From assembly GCF_030929495.1 (NCBI RefSeq), contig NZ_JAVFWN010000001.1, forward strand, positions 372,001 through 436,000: a DNA stretch of 64,000 bases, in the 5' to 3' direction. The notes under the pieces were generated by a model. The model did no database searches. It saw only the letters and a list, made by a program, of their open reading frames with translations, and had not been told where the DNA came from. Position numbers and translations under genes: made by a program. The stretch is from Nocardioides sp. LHD-245 (GTDB taxonomy: Bacteria > Actinomycetota > Actinomycetes > Propionibacteriales > Nocardioidaceae). Positions 33,925 to 43,717 of the stretch are shown piece by piece. Each line of letters starts with the position of its first letter. Position 1 is the stretch's first letter.

Positions 33925-35544
33925 ATGACCCAGCAGCGCGACCTTCCTCTGGACCTGCACGGCTCCTTCCACGTCTACGACACGACCCTGCGCGACGGCA
34001 TGCAGCAGGAGGGGCTCAACCCGACCGTGGCGGACAAGCTCGCGATCGCGCGGCACCTGGACGGGCTCGGCGTGGGGTACATCGAGGGTGGCTGGCCGGG
34101 AGCGAACCCGAAGGACACCGAGTTCTTCCGCCGCGCGGCGCTCGAGCTCGACCTCGAGCACGCGCGCCTCGCGGCCTTCGGCTCCACCCGGCGCGCGGGC
34201 CTGCTGGCGGCCGACGACCCGCAGGTCGCGGCGCTGCGCGACAGCGGCGCCGGCGTGGTGACCCTGGTCGCGAAGTCGCACGTGGGCCACGTCGAGAAGG
34301 CGCTGCGGACCACGCCCGAGGAGAACCTCGCGATGATCCGCGACACCGTCGGCCACCTGCGCGCCGAGGGGCAGCAGGTCTTCCTCGACGCCGAGCACTT
34401 CTTCGACGGCTACCGCCTTGACCGGTCCTACGCGCTCGAGGTGCTCCGGACGGCGTACGACGCGGGCGCGGACGTGATCGCGCTCTGCGACACCAACGGC
34501 GGGATGCTGCCGGGCTGGGTGTCCGACGTGGTGCACGACGTCGTCGAGAACGCCCAGGTCCGGGTCGGCATCCACTGCCACAACGACACCGGCCTGGCCG
34601 TCGCCAACACGCTGGCCGCCGTCGACGCCGGCGCGACGCACGTGCAGGGCTGCATCAACGGCTACGGCGAGCGCACCGGCAACGCCGACCTGATCAATGT
34701 CGTCGCCAACCTCGAGCTCAAGCTCGACCGGCAGGTGCTGCCGCCGGGCCTGCTGCGCGAGGCGACCCGGATCGCCCACGCGGTCGCCGAGGTGACCAAC
34801 GTCCCGCCGGCCGCCCGCCAGCCGTACGTCGGCGCCTCGGCCTTCGCCCACAAGGCGGGACTGCACGCCAGCGCGATCAAGGTCGACCCGGACCTCTACC
34901 AGCACATGGACCCGGCGGGTGTCGGCAACGACATGCGACTGCTGGTCTCCGACATGGCCGGTCGCGCGACCATCGAGCTCAAGGGCAAGGAGCTCGGCTT
35001 CGACCTCTCCGACAACCCGGAGCTGGTCACCCGGGTGACGGGCCGGGTCAAGGAGCTGGAGTCCCGCGGCTACACCTTCGAGGCCGCAGACGCCTCCTTC
35101 GAGCTGCTGCTCGCCGAGGAGGTGGACGGCCGGCGGCCGTCGTACTTCGACGTCGAGAGCTGGCGGGTGATCACCGAGACCCTCACCCATGCCGCACCGG
35201 GCGAGGAGGCGGTCTCCGAGGCGACCGTGAAGCTCACGGCCGCCGGCGTGCGCTATGTCGTCACGGGCGAGGGCAACGGCCCGGTCAACGCGCTCGACCA
35301 GGCGCTGCGCGCGGCGATCGAGCAGGCCTACCCCGAGATCGCGCAGTTCGAGCTGATCGACTTCAAGGTCCGCATCCTCGACCAGGGGCACGGCACCGAC
35401 GCGATCACCCGGGTGCTGATCGAGACCACGGACGGTGCGTCGACCTGGGTGACCGTGGGCGTCGGCGCCAACGTCATCGAGGCCTCGTGGGAGGCGCTGG
35501 CCGACAGCCTCACCTACGGCCTGCTGCGTCGCCACCGGAGCTGA
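33925..35544 (+). CDS. cimA: Citramalate synthase
   Basis: 539 residues. It condenses pyruvate and acetyl-CoA to (R)-citramalate, a threonine-independent entry to isoleucine. The HMG-CoA-lyase-like TIM barrel shows DTTLRDGMQQEG, EGGWPGANPKD, HCHNDTG and CINGYGERTGNADL. The linker FAHKAGLHASAI and a C-terminal LeuA-type regulatory domain (~415-530) follow. EGGWPGANPKD and the overall length fit CimA better than LeuA or homocitrate synthase, whose family it shares. Controlled by the Thr/Ile leader and terminator upstream. The 41-bp palindrome lies just past the stop. Confidence 0.93.
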   Translation: MTQQRDLPLDLHGSFHVYDTTLRDGMQQEGLNPTVADKLAIARHLDGLGVGYIEGGWPGANPKDTEFFRRAALELDLEHARLAAFGSTRRAGLLAADDPQVAALRDSGAGVVTLVAKSHVGHVEKALRTTPEENLAMIRDTVGHLRAEGQQVFLDAEHFFDGYRLDRSYALEVLRTAYDAGADVIALCDTNGGMLPGWVSDVVHDVVENAQVRVGIHCHNDTGLAVANTLAAVDAGATHVQGCINGYGERTGNADLINVVANLELKLDRQVLPPGLLREATRIAHAVAEVTNVPPAARQPYVGASAFAHKAGLHASAIKVDPDLYQHMDPAGVGNDMRLLVSDMAGRATIELKGKELGFDLSDNPELVTRVTGRVKELESRGYTFEAADASFELLLAEEVDGRRPSYFDVESWRVITETLTHAAPGEEAVSEATVKLTAAGVRYVVTGEGNGPVNALDQALRAAIEQAYPEIAQFELIDFKVRILDQGHGTDAITRVLIETTDGASTWVTVGVGANVIEASWEALADSLTYGLLRRHRS

Positions 35545-35545
35545 C

Positions 35546-35586
35546 ACCTGCTCCCGGCCCGCACCAGCTGCGTGCTGAGCGCAGGT
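35546..35586. repeat. 41-bp imperfect palindrome, copy 1
   Basis: Begins one base after the cimA stop. It is 36/41 identical to the element at 36633-36673 and can fold into an imperfect hairpin (ACCTGC...GCAGGT ends). Probably terminates cimA. The two copies flank the AbiEi/DUF559 gene. Confidence 0.65.
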
Positions 35587-35667
35587 CGAATGGCTCGTCG
35601 GGCGGGTTGTCCACAGGTAGGCCGGTACCCGCTGGAGTGGAGTGCTCGTCGGTGCCAGCATGCGACC

Positions 35668-36633
35668 ATGCCACGCCACCTCGACTTCTCCGACCCGCGA
35701 CTCGAGGTCATCCTGCGCCGCGAGCAGGACGGCGTGGTGACCCGCGGGCAGCTCCTCGACCTCGGCGGCACCGATCACGACATCGCCCGGATGACCCGGC
35801 GCCGAGAGCTGCGCCAGGTCGAGCCCGGCGTGTACGTCGACCACACCGGTGTCCTGACCAGGCGCCAGCGTGAGTGGGTGGCGCTGTTCGCCTACGCCCC
35901 GGCCGCGCTGTCCCACGAGTCCGCGATGCCGGGCGGCGAGCCGTCGATGATCCACGTGTGCGTCGGTCCCGACCGCACCCTGCGCCCGATCGCCGGGGTG
36001 GTGGTCCACCGCAGCGCGCACCTGGCGTCCCGGGTCGACTGGCGTCGGCGTCCGCCTCGGATGGTGCCGCCGCACGCGACCATCGACGTGCTGGAGGCCC
36101 GGATCCGGGCGGACGACGTCGCGGGCGCGTACGCCGCCCTCACCCGGGCCTGCTTCACGCGCGAGGTCGTGCCCCGCATGCTGCGGGCCGCCCTCGCCGA
36201 ACGGGTCAAGGTCACCCGCCGCGCCCTCGTCGCCGGCATGATCGACGATCTCGAGCAGGGCGCCTGCTCGGTGCTCGAGCGCGGCTACCTCCATCTGGTC
36301 GAGCGTGCCCACGGCCTGCCGGGCGGTCGGCGCCAGCACATCAGCCGCGCCACCGGGAGCCGGACCGATCAGGACCTCCGGCACGAGGAGTACGGCGTCG
36401 TGATCGAGCTCGACGGCCGCGCGTACCACGACGGCGCCCGAGCCCGCGACGACGACGCCCGGCGCGACCTGGCGGAGGTCGCGACCAGCGACGCCATAAC
36501 GCTCCGGGTCACCTACGGCCTGGTGTTCGGCGATCCGTGCCGGACCGCGCTCTGGGTCGCCCGGGTGCTCCAGCGCCGCGGCTGGACCGGAGCGCCCCGA
36601 AGCTGCCCCCGCTGCCCGGCGAGAGGCGCTTGA
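35668..36633 (+). CDS. AbiEi antitoxin-like / DUF559 nuclease-like fusion protein
   Basis: 321 residues. The N-terminal ~60 residues form an AbiEi-type winged helix (GVVTRGQLLDLGGTDHDIARMTRRRELRQVEPGVY). The C-terminal ~90 resemble DUF559/Vsr-like PD-(D/E)XK folds (HEEYGVVIELDGRAYH, then RDDDARRDL). No separate AbiEii toxin is adjacent. Such proteins occur in many copies in actinobacterial genomes and are suspected defence or selfish elements; activity is not established. Bracketed by the 41-bp repeats. Confidence 0.82.
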   Translation: MPRHLDFSDPRLEVILRREQDGVVTRGQLLDLGGTDHDIARMTRRRELRQVEPGVYVDHTGVLTRRQREWVALFAYAPAALSHESAMPGGEPSMIHVCVGPDRTLRPIAGVVVHRSAHLASRVDWRRRPPRMVPPHATIDVLEARIRADDVAGAYAALTRACFTREVVPRMLRAALAERVKVTRRALVAGMIDDLEQGACSVLERGYLHLVERAHGLPGGRRQHISRATGSRTDQDLRHEEYGVVIELDGRAYHDGARARDDDARRDLAEVATSDAITLRVTYGLVFGDPCRTALWVARVLQRRGWTGAPRSCPRCPARGA

Positions 36634-36673
36634 CCTGCCCTCGGCCCGCACCAGGTGCGGGCTGAGGGCAGGT
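36633..36673. terminator. 41-bp palindrome, copy 2 (bidirectional terminator)
   Basis: Arms 36633-36652 and 36654-36673 pair at 19 of 20 positions plus one G-T. It starts on the last base of the AbiEi/DUF559 stop codon and ends 5 bases before the stop of the convergent TetR gene, so it can terminate both. Related to 35546-35586 (36/41). Confidence 0.7.
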
Positions 36674-36678
36674 GAGGG

Positions 36679-37266
36679 TCACACCACGCGGCGGACCAGC
36701 TCGGTCCAGCCATCGAGGACCTGCGCTTCGGTCATCTGGCCGTGGTCGATCTGCTGGCGCAGCACCGGGACGCCGAGCGGCGCGATGAGGGCGGTGGCGA
36801 GATAGCGCAGATCGCCCTCGACGCCGAGCTCGGCCAGCAACAGGCGCACGTGCAGGGCGGCGAAGCCGAGCACCGCGTGGTTCTCGCCCCAGACGGCCCC
36901 GGCCGCCTCGATCAGCGCGGCCTGGTCGCGGTGCAGCCGCAGCCGGGACGCACCGAAAGCGAGCAACCGGTCGAGCGGGTCCGCGCCCGGGCCGAGGGGC
37001 GGCGGCCCGCTGATCACCCCGGCCTGCCACTCCGCCTCGCGGTGGTTGAGCAGTGAGGCCATCAGGCCCTCCCGGCTGCCGAAGCGCCGGAACACCGTGC
37101 CCTTGCCGACTCCCGCGCGGGTGGCCACGGCGTCCATGGTCAGCGCCGCGACCCCGCAACCGGCCATCAGCTCGGCCGCCGCTTCCAGCAGCGCCGCCCG
37201 GTTGCGCGCCGCGTCGGCGCGCTCGGCGGGCGGCGCGCCGGTGAGCAGTGGGAGGGGTCGCGACAT
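36679..37266 (-). CDS. TetR family regulator
   Basis: 195 residues. TetR HTH at ~20-65: RAALLEAAAELMAGCGVAALTMDAVATRAGVGKGTVFRRFGSREGL read as helix 1 to helix 3. The C-terminal ligand domain is unremarkable. Divergent from the FMN reductase gene. A CGGACC-AC-GGTCCG palindrome lies 12 bases before that gene, and a GGTCCG half-site sits at its own start. I infer repression of the reductase, perhaps with the amidase, in response to a small electrophile or aromatic compound. Confidence 0.9.
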   Translation of the reverse strand: MSRPLPLLTGAPPAERADAARNRAALLEAAAELMAGCGVAALTMDAVATRAGVGKGTVFRRFGSREGLMASLLNHREAEWQAGVISGPPPLGPGADPLDRLLAFGASRLRLHRDQAALIEAAGAVWGENHAVLGFAALHVRLLLAELGVEGDLRYLATALIAPLGVPVLRQQIDHGQMTEAQVLDGWTELVRRVV

Positions 37267-37372
37267 GGTCCGTCAACCCTAGGCGTTCGCACCGACGACC
37301 GCCCGGGTTCCGTGAGCCAGGCGAGGCGGGTGCCCGGGTCCGGAGAAAAACTGCCGAGCGGCGGAATACAAG

Positions 37373-37386
37373 CGGACCACGGTCCG
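37373..37386. promoter_or_regulatory. TetR operator candidate
   Basis: CGGACCACGGTCCG: 6-bp arms around a 2-base centre, located 12 bases before the start of the FMN reductase gene and 106 bases from the TetR start. Size and placement suit a TetR dimer. Confidence 0.55.
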
Positions 37387-37397
37387 TTTCGCCTGTC

Positions 37398-37964
37398 ATG
37401 ACTGACACCCCGACCACCCACGTCGCCGTCCTCGTCGGAAGCCTGCGGGCCGGCTCCGTCAACCGCAGGATCGCCGAGATCCTGCGCGACGAGTCGCCCG
37501 CCGGCGTCACCCTCGACATCGTCGACGGCCTCGACCAGATCCCGTTCTACAACGAGGACCTCGACGGCCCGGACGGCGCGGGCGCCCCCGCGACCGCCCG
37601 CGCCCTGCGCGACCGGGTCGCCTCCGCGGACCGTGTGCTCGCGGTGACCCCCGAGTACAACGGCACCATGCCGGCCGTCCTCAACAACGCCATCGACTGG
37701 CTCTCGCGGCCCTACGGTGCCGGCGCGATCGTGGGCAAGCCGTTCGGCGTCATCGGCGCCACCCCGACGCCGTACGGCGGCAAGTGGGCCCACGGCGACA
37801 CCGCCCGCTCGGCCGGCATCGCCGGCGCCCTCGTGGTCGAGGACGTCACGGTCTCGCAGTCGGCGATCGACGTCGACCCCACGACCGACGCCGAGGTCCG
37901 GACCAAGCTCCTCGACGCCCTCGCCCGCCTCACCGAGTTCACCCCCGCGGTCACCGCCGCCTGA
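37398..37964 (+). CDS. NADPH-dependent FMN reductase
   Basis: 188 residues, flavodoxin-like. The phosphate loop is GSLRAGSVNRRI near 14-25. The FMN-contact TPEYNGTMPAVLNNAIDWLSRP near 80-100 is the clearest family signature (written in two parts here: TPEYNGTMPAVLNN and AIDWLSRP). It resembles quinone/azo/chromate reductases. Control by the divergent TetR is likely. Confidence 0.92.
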   Translation: MTDTPTTHVAVLVGSLRAGSVNRRIAEILRDESPAGVTLDIVDGLDQIPFYNEDLDGPDGAGAPATARALRDRVASADRVLAVTPEYNGTMPAVLNNAIDWLSRPYGAGAIVGKPFGVIGATPTPYGGKWAHGDTARSAGIAGALVVEDVTVSQSAIDVDPTTDAEVRTKLLDALARLTEFTPAVTAA

Positions 37965-37983
37965 GGCTGGATAGCCTCGGGGC

Positions 37984-39408
37984 GTGGCCGAACTCCACGA
38001 CCTGACCGCCCTGGAGCAGGGGGCGCTGATCCGCACCGGCGAGATCAGCCCCGTCGAGCTCACCGAGCACTACCTCGAACGCGCCGCGCGTCTCCCGCAG
38101 GAGTACGTCGACGGCGCGTTCGTGCACCTCGACCCCGATGCCGCGCGGCACCGGGCCCGCGAGGTCGCGGCGGTGGGGCCGGTGGGCGACGGCGCATCTC
38201 CGCTGGCCGGCGTACCGACCGCGATCAAGGACCTCAACCTGACCCGCGGCGTCCCCACCTCCTTCGGGTCGCCCGCCTTCGCCGGCTACGTCCCCGAGAT
38301 CTCCGACGGTGTCACGCTGGCGATCGAGGGCGCGGGGATGGTCAGCCTCGGCAAGACCAGCACCCCGGAGTTCGGCTCGCCCTGCTACACCGAGCCGGAG
38401 GGTCGCCCGCCGGCCGTCACGCCGTGGGACACCACGCGGATGGCGGGCGGCTCGTCCGGCGGCGCGGCCGCGGCGGTCGCGGCCGGCCTGGTCCCGGTCG
38501 CCCAGGGCTCCGACGGCGGCGGGTCGATCCGGATCCCCGCGTCCTGCTGCGGCCTGGTCGGGCTCAAGCCGACCAGGGGCCGGATCAGCGGCTTCCCGAT
38601 GTACGGCGACCCGGTCGGGCTGGCCGTCGCGGGTCCGATCGCCCGCACCGTGGCCGACGCCGCCGCCCTCCTCGACGTCCTCGCCGGCCGTCGCGCGGGC
38701 GACCCCGCCTGGGCACCGGAGCCGGCCGGCACCTTCCTCTCCGCGGCCGGGCGCGATCCCGGTCGGCTGCGGATCGCCTGCTTCGACACGCCGGTGATCG
38801 CGGAGGCCGAGGTGCACCCCGAGGTCCAGCGCGCGTACGACGACGCGACCCGGCTGCTCGCCTCGCTCGGCCACGCGGTCGAGGACGTGCCCGTCCCGCT
38901 GCCGCCCGAGGCGGTCGGCGTCTTCGAGACCTGCTGGGCGGTCCTCACCGCGCTGTCCACCGTGCCGCTGGAGCCCGAGCAGCGCCGGCGGATCCGGCCG
39001 CTGACCCGCTGGCTCGGCGAGCGCGGCGAGGCGGTGTCGGGACCGGAGTTCGGCCTGGCGCTCGGGGCGATGCGCCGCTATGCGGCCGACGCGCTGGTGG
39101 CCCTGGCGCCGTACGACATCGTGCTCACGCCGACCCTCGCCACCCCGCCCCTCCCCGTGGGGGCGCTGCGCGACGACGCGGACCCGGCCGCCGACTTCGA
39201 GGCCCAGAAGCGGTTCACGCCGTGGACCTCGGCCTGGAACGTCACCGGCATGCCGGCCGTCTCGCTGCCGCTCCACCAGACCCCCGAGGGGCTCCCGGTC
39301 GGCGTCATGCTCGCCGCCCGTCCCGCCGAGGAGGAGCTGCTGATCTCGCTCGCCGCCCAGGTCGAGGCCGCCGCGCCGTGGAGGGATCGCCGCCCGCCGC
39401 TCTGGTGA
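37984..39408 (+). CDS. Amidase (amidase signature family)
   Basis: 474 residues, GTG start 19 bases after the reductase. The Ser-cisSer-Lys triad is visible: Lys in AIKDLN (~80), cis-Ser in GGSSGGAAAAV (~158) and nucleophile Ser in GSDGGGSIRIPAS (~180). Length and the N-terminal HDLTALEQGALIRTGEISP are typical of bacterial amidases hydrolysing aliphatic or aryl amides. No GatB/GatC-like partner is adjacent, so it is not a GatA subunit. Probably co-transcribed with the reductase. Confidence 0.93.
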   Translation: MAELHDLTALEQGALIRTGEISPVELTEHYLERAARLPQEYVDGAFVHLDPDAARHRAREVAAVGPVGDGASPLAGVPTAIKDLNLTRGVPTSFGSPAFAGYVPEISDGVTLAIEGAGMVSLGKTSTPEFGSPCYTEPEGRPPAVTPWDTTRMAGGSSGGAAAAVAAGLVPVAQGSDGGGSIRIPASCCGLVGLKPTRGRISGFPMYGDPVGLAVAGPIARTVADAAALLDVLAGRRAGDPAWAPEPAGTFLSAAGRDPGRLRIACFDTPVIAEAEVHPEVQRAYDDATRLLASLGHAVEDVPVPLPPEAVGVFETCWAVLTALSTVPLEPEQRRRIRPLTRWLGERGEAVSGPEFGLALGAMRRYAADALVALAPYDIVLTPTLATPPLPVGALRDDADPAADFEAQKRFTPWTSAWNVTGMPAVSLPLHQTPEGLPVGVMLAARPAEEELLISLAAQVEAAAPWRDRRPPLW

Positions 39409-39417
39409 CGCCGGCGT

Positions 39418-39440
39418 GGATCCAGGCTCAGCCTGGATCC
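39418..39440. terminator. Bidirectional terminator between amidase and bioD
   Basis: GGATCCAGGCT (39418-39428) and AGCCTGGATCC (39430-39440) are perfect inverted arms in the 36-base spacer between two converging genes. Confidence 0.7.
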
Positions 39441-39444
39441 GGGC

Positions 39445-40143
39445 TCAGACGAACCAGGTCGGCGCGGCCGCGCCGAACGCCTCCGGGGCGAGCGCGCCGG
39501 CGCCCGCCGGGAGGACGGCGAGCAGCGGGACACCGGTGACGCGGGGCAGGTCCGTGCGGTTGCAGGTCTCGGCGACGCCCGGCTCCGCGGGCCAGCTGCC
39601 GATGATCAGGCCGGCGGGCTCGACCTGGACCGCGCGCAGGGCGGTGACGGTCAGCTCGGTGTGGTTGAGGGTGCCGAGACCGGCTCGGCACACGACGACC
39701 ACCTCCACGGGCGATCCCTCCGCTCGCCGCAGTGCGAAGGTGAGGTCGCGGGCGAGGTCGAGGAGGGTGCCGCCCTCCGCGTCGAGGCGCACCAGCAGGC
39801 CGCCGGCGCCCTCGACGATCACCCGGTCGTACGCCGGAAGCAGCTCCCGGATCCGGGTGACGTGCTCGCGCACGGTCGGGATCGACACGCCCTGGAGGCG
39901 GGCGGCGGTGTCGGGGGCGAGCGGCTCGCGCAGTCGCGCGAGCTCCTGGACGTCGACGGCAGCCAGCGCCGAGACCGTGTCCACGTCGGCCGGCTCGGGG
40001 CTGTCCGGGCCGATGCCGGTCTGTACCGGCTTCACGACCAGCACCCGCTCCCCGGCGGCGAGTGCGCGGGCGGCGAGGGTCGCGGTGGCGATGGTCTTTC
40101 CGACGCCGGTGTCCGTCCCGGTCACGACGACGACGCGGGTCAC
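39445..40143 (-). CDS. bioD: Dethiobiotin synthetase
   Basis: 232 residues, GTG start overlapping the bioF stop. It forms the ureido ring of dethiobiotin from 7,8-diaminopelargonate, CO2 and ATP. The P-loop is GTDTGVGKT at ~9-17. KPVQTG (substrate Lys) and VEGAGGLLVRL (the second conserved loop) follow. Last gene of bioBAFD. Confidence 0.96.
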   Translation of the reverse strand: MTRVVVVTGTDTGVGKTIATATLAARALAAGERVLVVKPVQTGIGPDSPEPADVDTVSALAAVDVQELARLREPLAPDTAARLQGVSIPTVREHVTRIRELLPAYDRVIVEGAGGLLVRLDAEGGTLLDLARDLTFALRRAEGSPVEVVVVCRAGLGTLNHTELTVTALRAVQVEPAGLIIGSWPAEPGVAETCNRTDLPRVTGVPLLAVLPAGAGALAPEAFGAAAPTWFV

Positions 40144-41267
40144 TGGTGCTCCTTCACGAGGGCGGCGAGCACCGCCAGGGCTCGCGCCCAGTCGTCGTCC
40201 GGTACGCCGGCGCCGGCGGTGATCCGCAGTCGCGAGATGCCGTCGGGGACCGACGGCGGTCGGAAGCAGCCCACCCGCAGCCCCGCATCCGCCGCGGCGG
40301 CCTGGGCGGCGACCGCGGCCTGGGGCGACGACATCGGGACCGACAGCACAGCCCCGGCGGGCGCGACGACGCCGAGCGCGTCGGCCAGCCCGGCGATGCG
40401 GGTCCGCACCGTCGCCCCCAGCGTGGGCCGGGCGCGCAGGGCGCGGAGCGCCGCCAGCGCACCCGCGGCCGGCGCCGGCGCCAGGCCCGTGTCGAAGATG
40501 AACGGCCGCGCCCGGTTGACCAGGTGCTCGCGCAGCGCGACCGGGCCCAGGACGGCACCCCCCTGGGCGCCGAGCGACTTCGACAGGGTCGCCGTGACCA
40601 CCACGTGGGGGAGTCCCGCGAGACCCGACGTCGCGACGAGCCCGGGTCCGTGCACGCCCAGGCCGTGCGCCTCGTCGACGACCAGGAGGGCGTCGTACTC
40701 CGCGCAGAGCGCGGCCAGCTCGACCAGCGGTGCGGCGTCGCCGAGCACGGAGTAGACCGACTCGGCCAGGACCAGGGTGCGTTCTCCGGCGACCGCGGCG
40801 GCGACCAGGCCGGATCGCACCGCCGCGACGTCGCTGTGCGGCACGACGCTCAGCCGCGCGCGGGAGAGCCGGACAGCGTCGACCAGCGAGGCGTGGATGT
40901 GCGCGTCGGAGAGCACCCGGGTGGTGCGGTCGGCGAGCGCGGTCACGACGGCGAGGTTGGCGTGGTAGCCCGTCGAGAAGACGAGCGCAGCCGGCTGCCC
41001 GAGGTACGCCGCCAGCTCGGTCTCGAGCTCGTCGTGGAGTCTCAGCGTGCCGGTGACCAGCCGCGAGGCGCCGGCGCCGGCACCCCAGACCAGCGCAGCG
41101 TCCGCGGCGGCCCGGCACACGTCGGCATCGCGCGCCAGTCCGAGGTAGTCGTTGCCTGCGAGATCGATCGTCGTGTCCCCGGCGGTCCGCGGCCGCAGCC
41201 GGCGGGTCAGTCCCGCGGCCTCGCGCGCGGCGGCCTCGGCGGCCAGCCAGCTCTCCCAGGCGCTCAT
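40140..41267 (-). CDS. bioF: 8-amino-7-oxononanoate synthase
   Basis: 375 residues. PLP-dependent condensation of pimeloyl-ACP/CoA with alanine. Signatures: [32 protein letters not shown] and the PLP Lys in [15 protein letters not shown] overlap with bioA. A longer in-frame reading upstream would run inside bioA and is rejected. Confidence 0.95.
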   Translation of the reverse strand: MSAWESWLAAEAAAREAAGLTRRLRPRTAGDTTIDLAGNDYLGLARDADVCRAAADAALVWGAGAGASRLVTGTLRLHDELETELAAYLGQPAALVFSTGYHANLAVVTALADRTTRVLSDAHIHASLVDAVRLSRARLSVVPHSDVAAVRSGLVAAAVAGERTLVLAESVYSVLGDAAPLVELAALCAEYDALLVVDEAHGLGVHGPGLVATSGLAGLPHVVVTATLSKSLGAQGGAVLGPVALREHLVNRARPFIFDTGLAPAPAAGALAALRALRARPTLGATVRTRIAGLADALGVVAPAGAVLSVPMSSPQAAVAAQAAAADAGLRVGCFRPPSVPDGISRLRITAGAGVPDDDWARALAVLAALVKEHQ

Positions 41268-42547
41268 CCGGCGGCCACCGCCGCGGTGATGCCGCCGAGC
41301 AGGCGGTCGATCGCGTCGGGCTCGGCCACGTACGGCGGCATCGCGTAGACGAGATCGCGGAACGGCCGCAGCCACACGCCCGCCGCCAGCGCGGCGTCGG
41401 TGGCCGCGACGACGTCGACCGGGTGGTCGAGACGGACGACGCCGACCGCGCCGATGGTCCGCACGTCGCTCACGCCCGGTGCCGAGCGCAGCGGGGCCAG
41501 CCCGGACGCAAGTCGCTCGCCGATCGTGCCGACCCGGCCCGCCCAGTCGCCGGAGAGCAGCAGGTCGATCGACGCGCTCGCGACCGAGCAGGCCAGCGGG
41601 TTGCCCATGAACGTCGGCCCGTGCATGAGCACGCCCGATTCGCTCGTGGAGATCCCGCGCGCCACCTCGTCCGTGGTCAGCACGGCCGCCAGCGTGAGGT
41701 AGCCGCCGGTCAGCGCCTTGCCGACACAGAGGAGGTCCGGTGTGACGAGCTCGCTGACGAACAGGTGCCCGGTGCGCCCGAAGCCGGTCGCGATCTCGTC
41801 GAAGACCAGCAGCAGTCCGTGCTCGTCGGCGATCTCGCGGAAGACCCGCAGGCACGCGGCGGGATAGGGGTGCATGCCGCCGGCGCCCTGCAGCAGCGGC
41901 TCCACGATGACGCCCGCGAGCTCGTGCGCATGCCGCGCGGCGAGCTCACGCAGCTCGGCCGCCCAGGAGGAGATCGTGGCCGCGTCGGCGTCGTACGCCG
42001 GGGGTCGCGGTCCGAAGACCTGGTCGGGCAGCAGTCCCTGCCACATCGCGTGCATGCCGCCGACCGGGTCCGTGACACTCATGCAGTCGAAGGTGTCGCC
42101 GTGGTAGCCGCCGAGGACGGTGAGCATCCGGGTACGCCCGGGCCGGCCGCGACCGCGCTGGTACTGCAGCACCATCTTGAGCGCGACCTCGACCGACACC
42201 GAGCCGGAGTCGGCGAGGAACACCCGCTCGAGGGGGGCCGGCGTGATCGCGACCAGCCGCCGGCCCAGCTCGACCGCGGGCGTGTGGGTGAGCCCGCCGA
42301 ACATCACGTGGCTGAACCGGCCGGCCTGCTCCGCGAGCGCGGCGTCGAGGACCGGGTGCCGGTAGCCGTGGATGGCCGACCACCACGACGACATCCCGTC
42401 GACGACCCAGCGACCGTCGACCTCGAGTTCGCACCCGCGGGCCGCCGTCACCAGGCGGACCGGGGTGGGCTCGGTCATCGAGGTGTAGGGGTGCCAGAGG
42501 TGCTCGCGGTCGAAGGCGAGCAGCTCGTCGGTGGCGGTGAGGGTCAT
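41264..42547 (-). CDS. bioA: Adenosylmethionine-8-amino-7-oxononanoate aminotransferase
   Basis: 427 residues, fold-type I aminotransferase using SAM as amino donor. HLWHPYTSM near residue 16, [37 protein letters not shown] and the PLP Lys in [13 protein letters not shown] are BioA hallmarks. It lies 6 bases after bioB and overlaps bioF. Confidence 0.96.
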   Translation of the reverse strand: MTLTATDELLAFDREHLWHPYTSMTEPTPVRLVTAARGCELEVDGRWVVDGMSSWWSAIHGYRHPVLDAALAEQAGRFSHVMFGGLTHTPAVELGRRLVAITPAPLERVFLADSGSVSVEVALKMVLQYQRGRGRPGRTRMLTVLGGYHGDTFDCMSVTDPVGGMHAMWQGLLPDQVFGPRPPAYDADAATISSWAAELRELAARHAHELAGVIVEPLLQGAGGMHPYPAACLRVFREIADEHGLLLVFDEIATGFGRTGHLFVSELVTPDLLCVGKALTGGYLTLAAVLTTDEVARGISTSESGVLMHGPTFMGNPLACSVASASIDLLLSGDWAGRVGTIGERLASGLAPLRSAPGVSDVRTIGAVGVVRLDHPVDVVAATDAALAAGVWLRPFRDLVYAMPPYVAEPDAIDRLLGGITAAVAAG

Positions 42548-42553
42548 CGGGAC

Positions 42554-43621
42554 TCAGGCGTTCGCCGCGACCTCGGTGCCCGCGCCGCGGCGACGGATCG
42601 CCGGGTCGTGCTCGGCCCCGGTCGGCGCGACGGGCTCGTCCTCGGTGCCGAGGACGACGAAGCCGTTGTCGCGGATCATCTCGATGTCGGCCCTGGCCTC
42701 CTGGCCCTCCGAGGTGAGGTAGTCGCCGAGGAAGATCGAGTTCGCGACGTGCAGCGCTATCGCCTGGAGCGAGCGCAGGTGCAGCTCGCGGCCGCCGGCG
42801 ATCCGCAGCTCCTTGTCGGGGCAGACGAACCGGGCCATCGCCAGGATCTTGACGCAGCGGGTGGGGGAGAGCTCCCAGGTGTCCTCGAACGGTGTCCCGT
42901 CGAAGGGCATCAGGAAGTTGACCGGGATCGAGTCGGACCCGAGGTCCTTGAGCGCGAACAGCGCCTCGATGAGCTGCTCGTCGGTCTCGCCGAGCCCGGC
43001 GATCAGGCCCGAGCAGGGGGACAGCCCGGCGGACTTGGCCCTGTCGATGGTGTCGACCCGGTCGTCGTACGTGTGGGTCTGGACGATCGTGTCGTGGTGC
43101 GACGCGGCGGTGTTGATGTTGTGGTTGTAGGCGTCGACGCCGGCCTTCTTGAGCCGCTCGGCCTGACCGTCCTTGAGCAGGCCGAGACAGGCGCAGACCT
43201 CGACGTCGGGGTACTCGTCCTTGAGGGCCTCGGTCATCTCGGCGACCTTCTCGATGTCGCGGTTCGAGGGGCCGCGGCCCGACGAGACCATGCACACCCG
43301 GGTGGCCCCGCCGCGCAGGCCGGCGCCGGCCTGCTGGAGGGTCTCGTCCTTGGAGAGCCAGGAGTACTTGAGGATCGGCGCGTCGGAGCCGAGTGCCTGC
43401 GAGCAGTAGTTGCAGTTCTCGGGGCACAGCCCGGACTTGAGGTTGACCAGGTAGTTGACCTTCACGGTGTTGCCGAAGTGCGCGCGGCGCAGCCGCCCGG
43501 CCGCGGCGACCACGGCCATCAGGTCCGCGTCCGAGGCGCGCAGGACGGCGAGCGCGTCGGTCGCGGAGGCCGCGCCCCCGTCGAGGATGCGGGTGGCCAG
43601 CTGGTCGAACTGCACGCTCAT
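42554..43621 (-). CDS. bioB: Biotin synthase
   Basis: 355 residues, radical-SAM enzyme inserting sulfur into dethiobiotin. The [4Fe-4S] motif C66-x3-C70-x2-C73 (CPENCNYC) is intact. The [2Fe-2S] site region ([22 protein letters not shown]) is also present. First gene of the bioBAFD operon, with a BioQ-type operator 31 bases upstream of the ATG. Confidence 0.97.
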   Translation of the reverse strand: MSVQFDQLATRILDGGAASATDALAVLRASDADLMAVVAAAGRLRRAHFGNTVKVNYLVNLKSGLCPENCNYCSQALGSDAPILKYSWLSKDETLQQAGAGLRGGATRVCMVSSGRGPSNRDIEKVAEMTEALKDEYPDVEVCACLGLLKDGQAERLKKAGVDAYNHNINTAASHHDTIVQTHTYDDRVDTIDRAKSAGLSPCSGLIAGLGETDEQLIEALFALKDLGSDSIPVNFLMPFDGTPFEDTWELSPTRCVKILAMARFVCPDKELRIAGGRELHLRSLQAIALHVANSIFLGDYLTSEGQEARADIEMIRDNGFVVLGTEDEPVAPTGAEHDPAIRRRGAGTEVAANA

Positions 43622-43651
43622 GGGTGCTCCCTGGGCAGATCCGGATCGGTT

Positions 43652-43668
43652 CCTGAACAGTGTTCAGG
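43652..43668. promoter_or_regulatory. BioQ operator upstream of bioB
   Basis: CCTGAACAGTGTTCAGG contains TGAAC-N3-GTTCA, the motif known for BioQ of mycobacteria and corynebacteria. The identical 13-base core recurs at 45675, next to bioY and bioQ. Confidence 0.85.
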
Positions 43669-43717
43669 TGGCTCAGGATAGCCCGATCGGCCTGCGTTGG
43701 GGAGTCCCGCCCGTGCG

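Noticed and set aside
43652..43668. GAACAGTGTTC as an SOS/LexA box
   Set aside because: The actinobacterial LexA site has a 4-base spacer (GAAC-N4-GTTC); here it is 3. Both copies sit at biotin genes, fitting BioQ.
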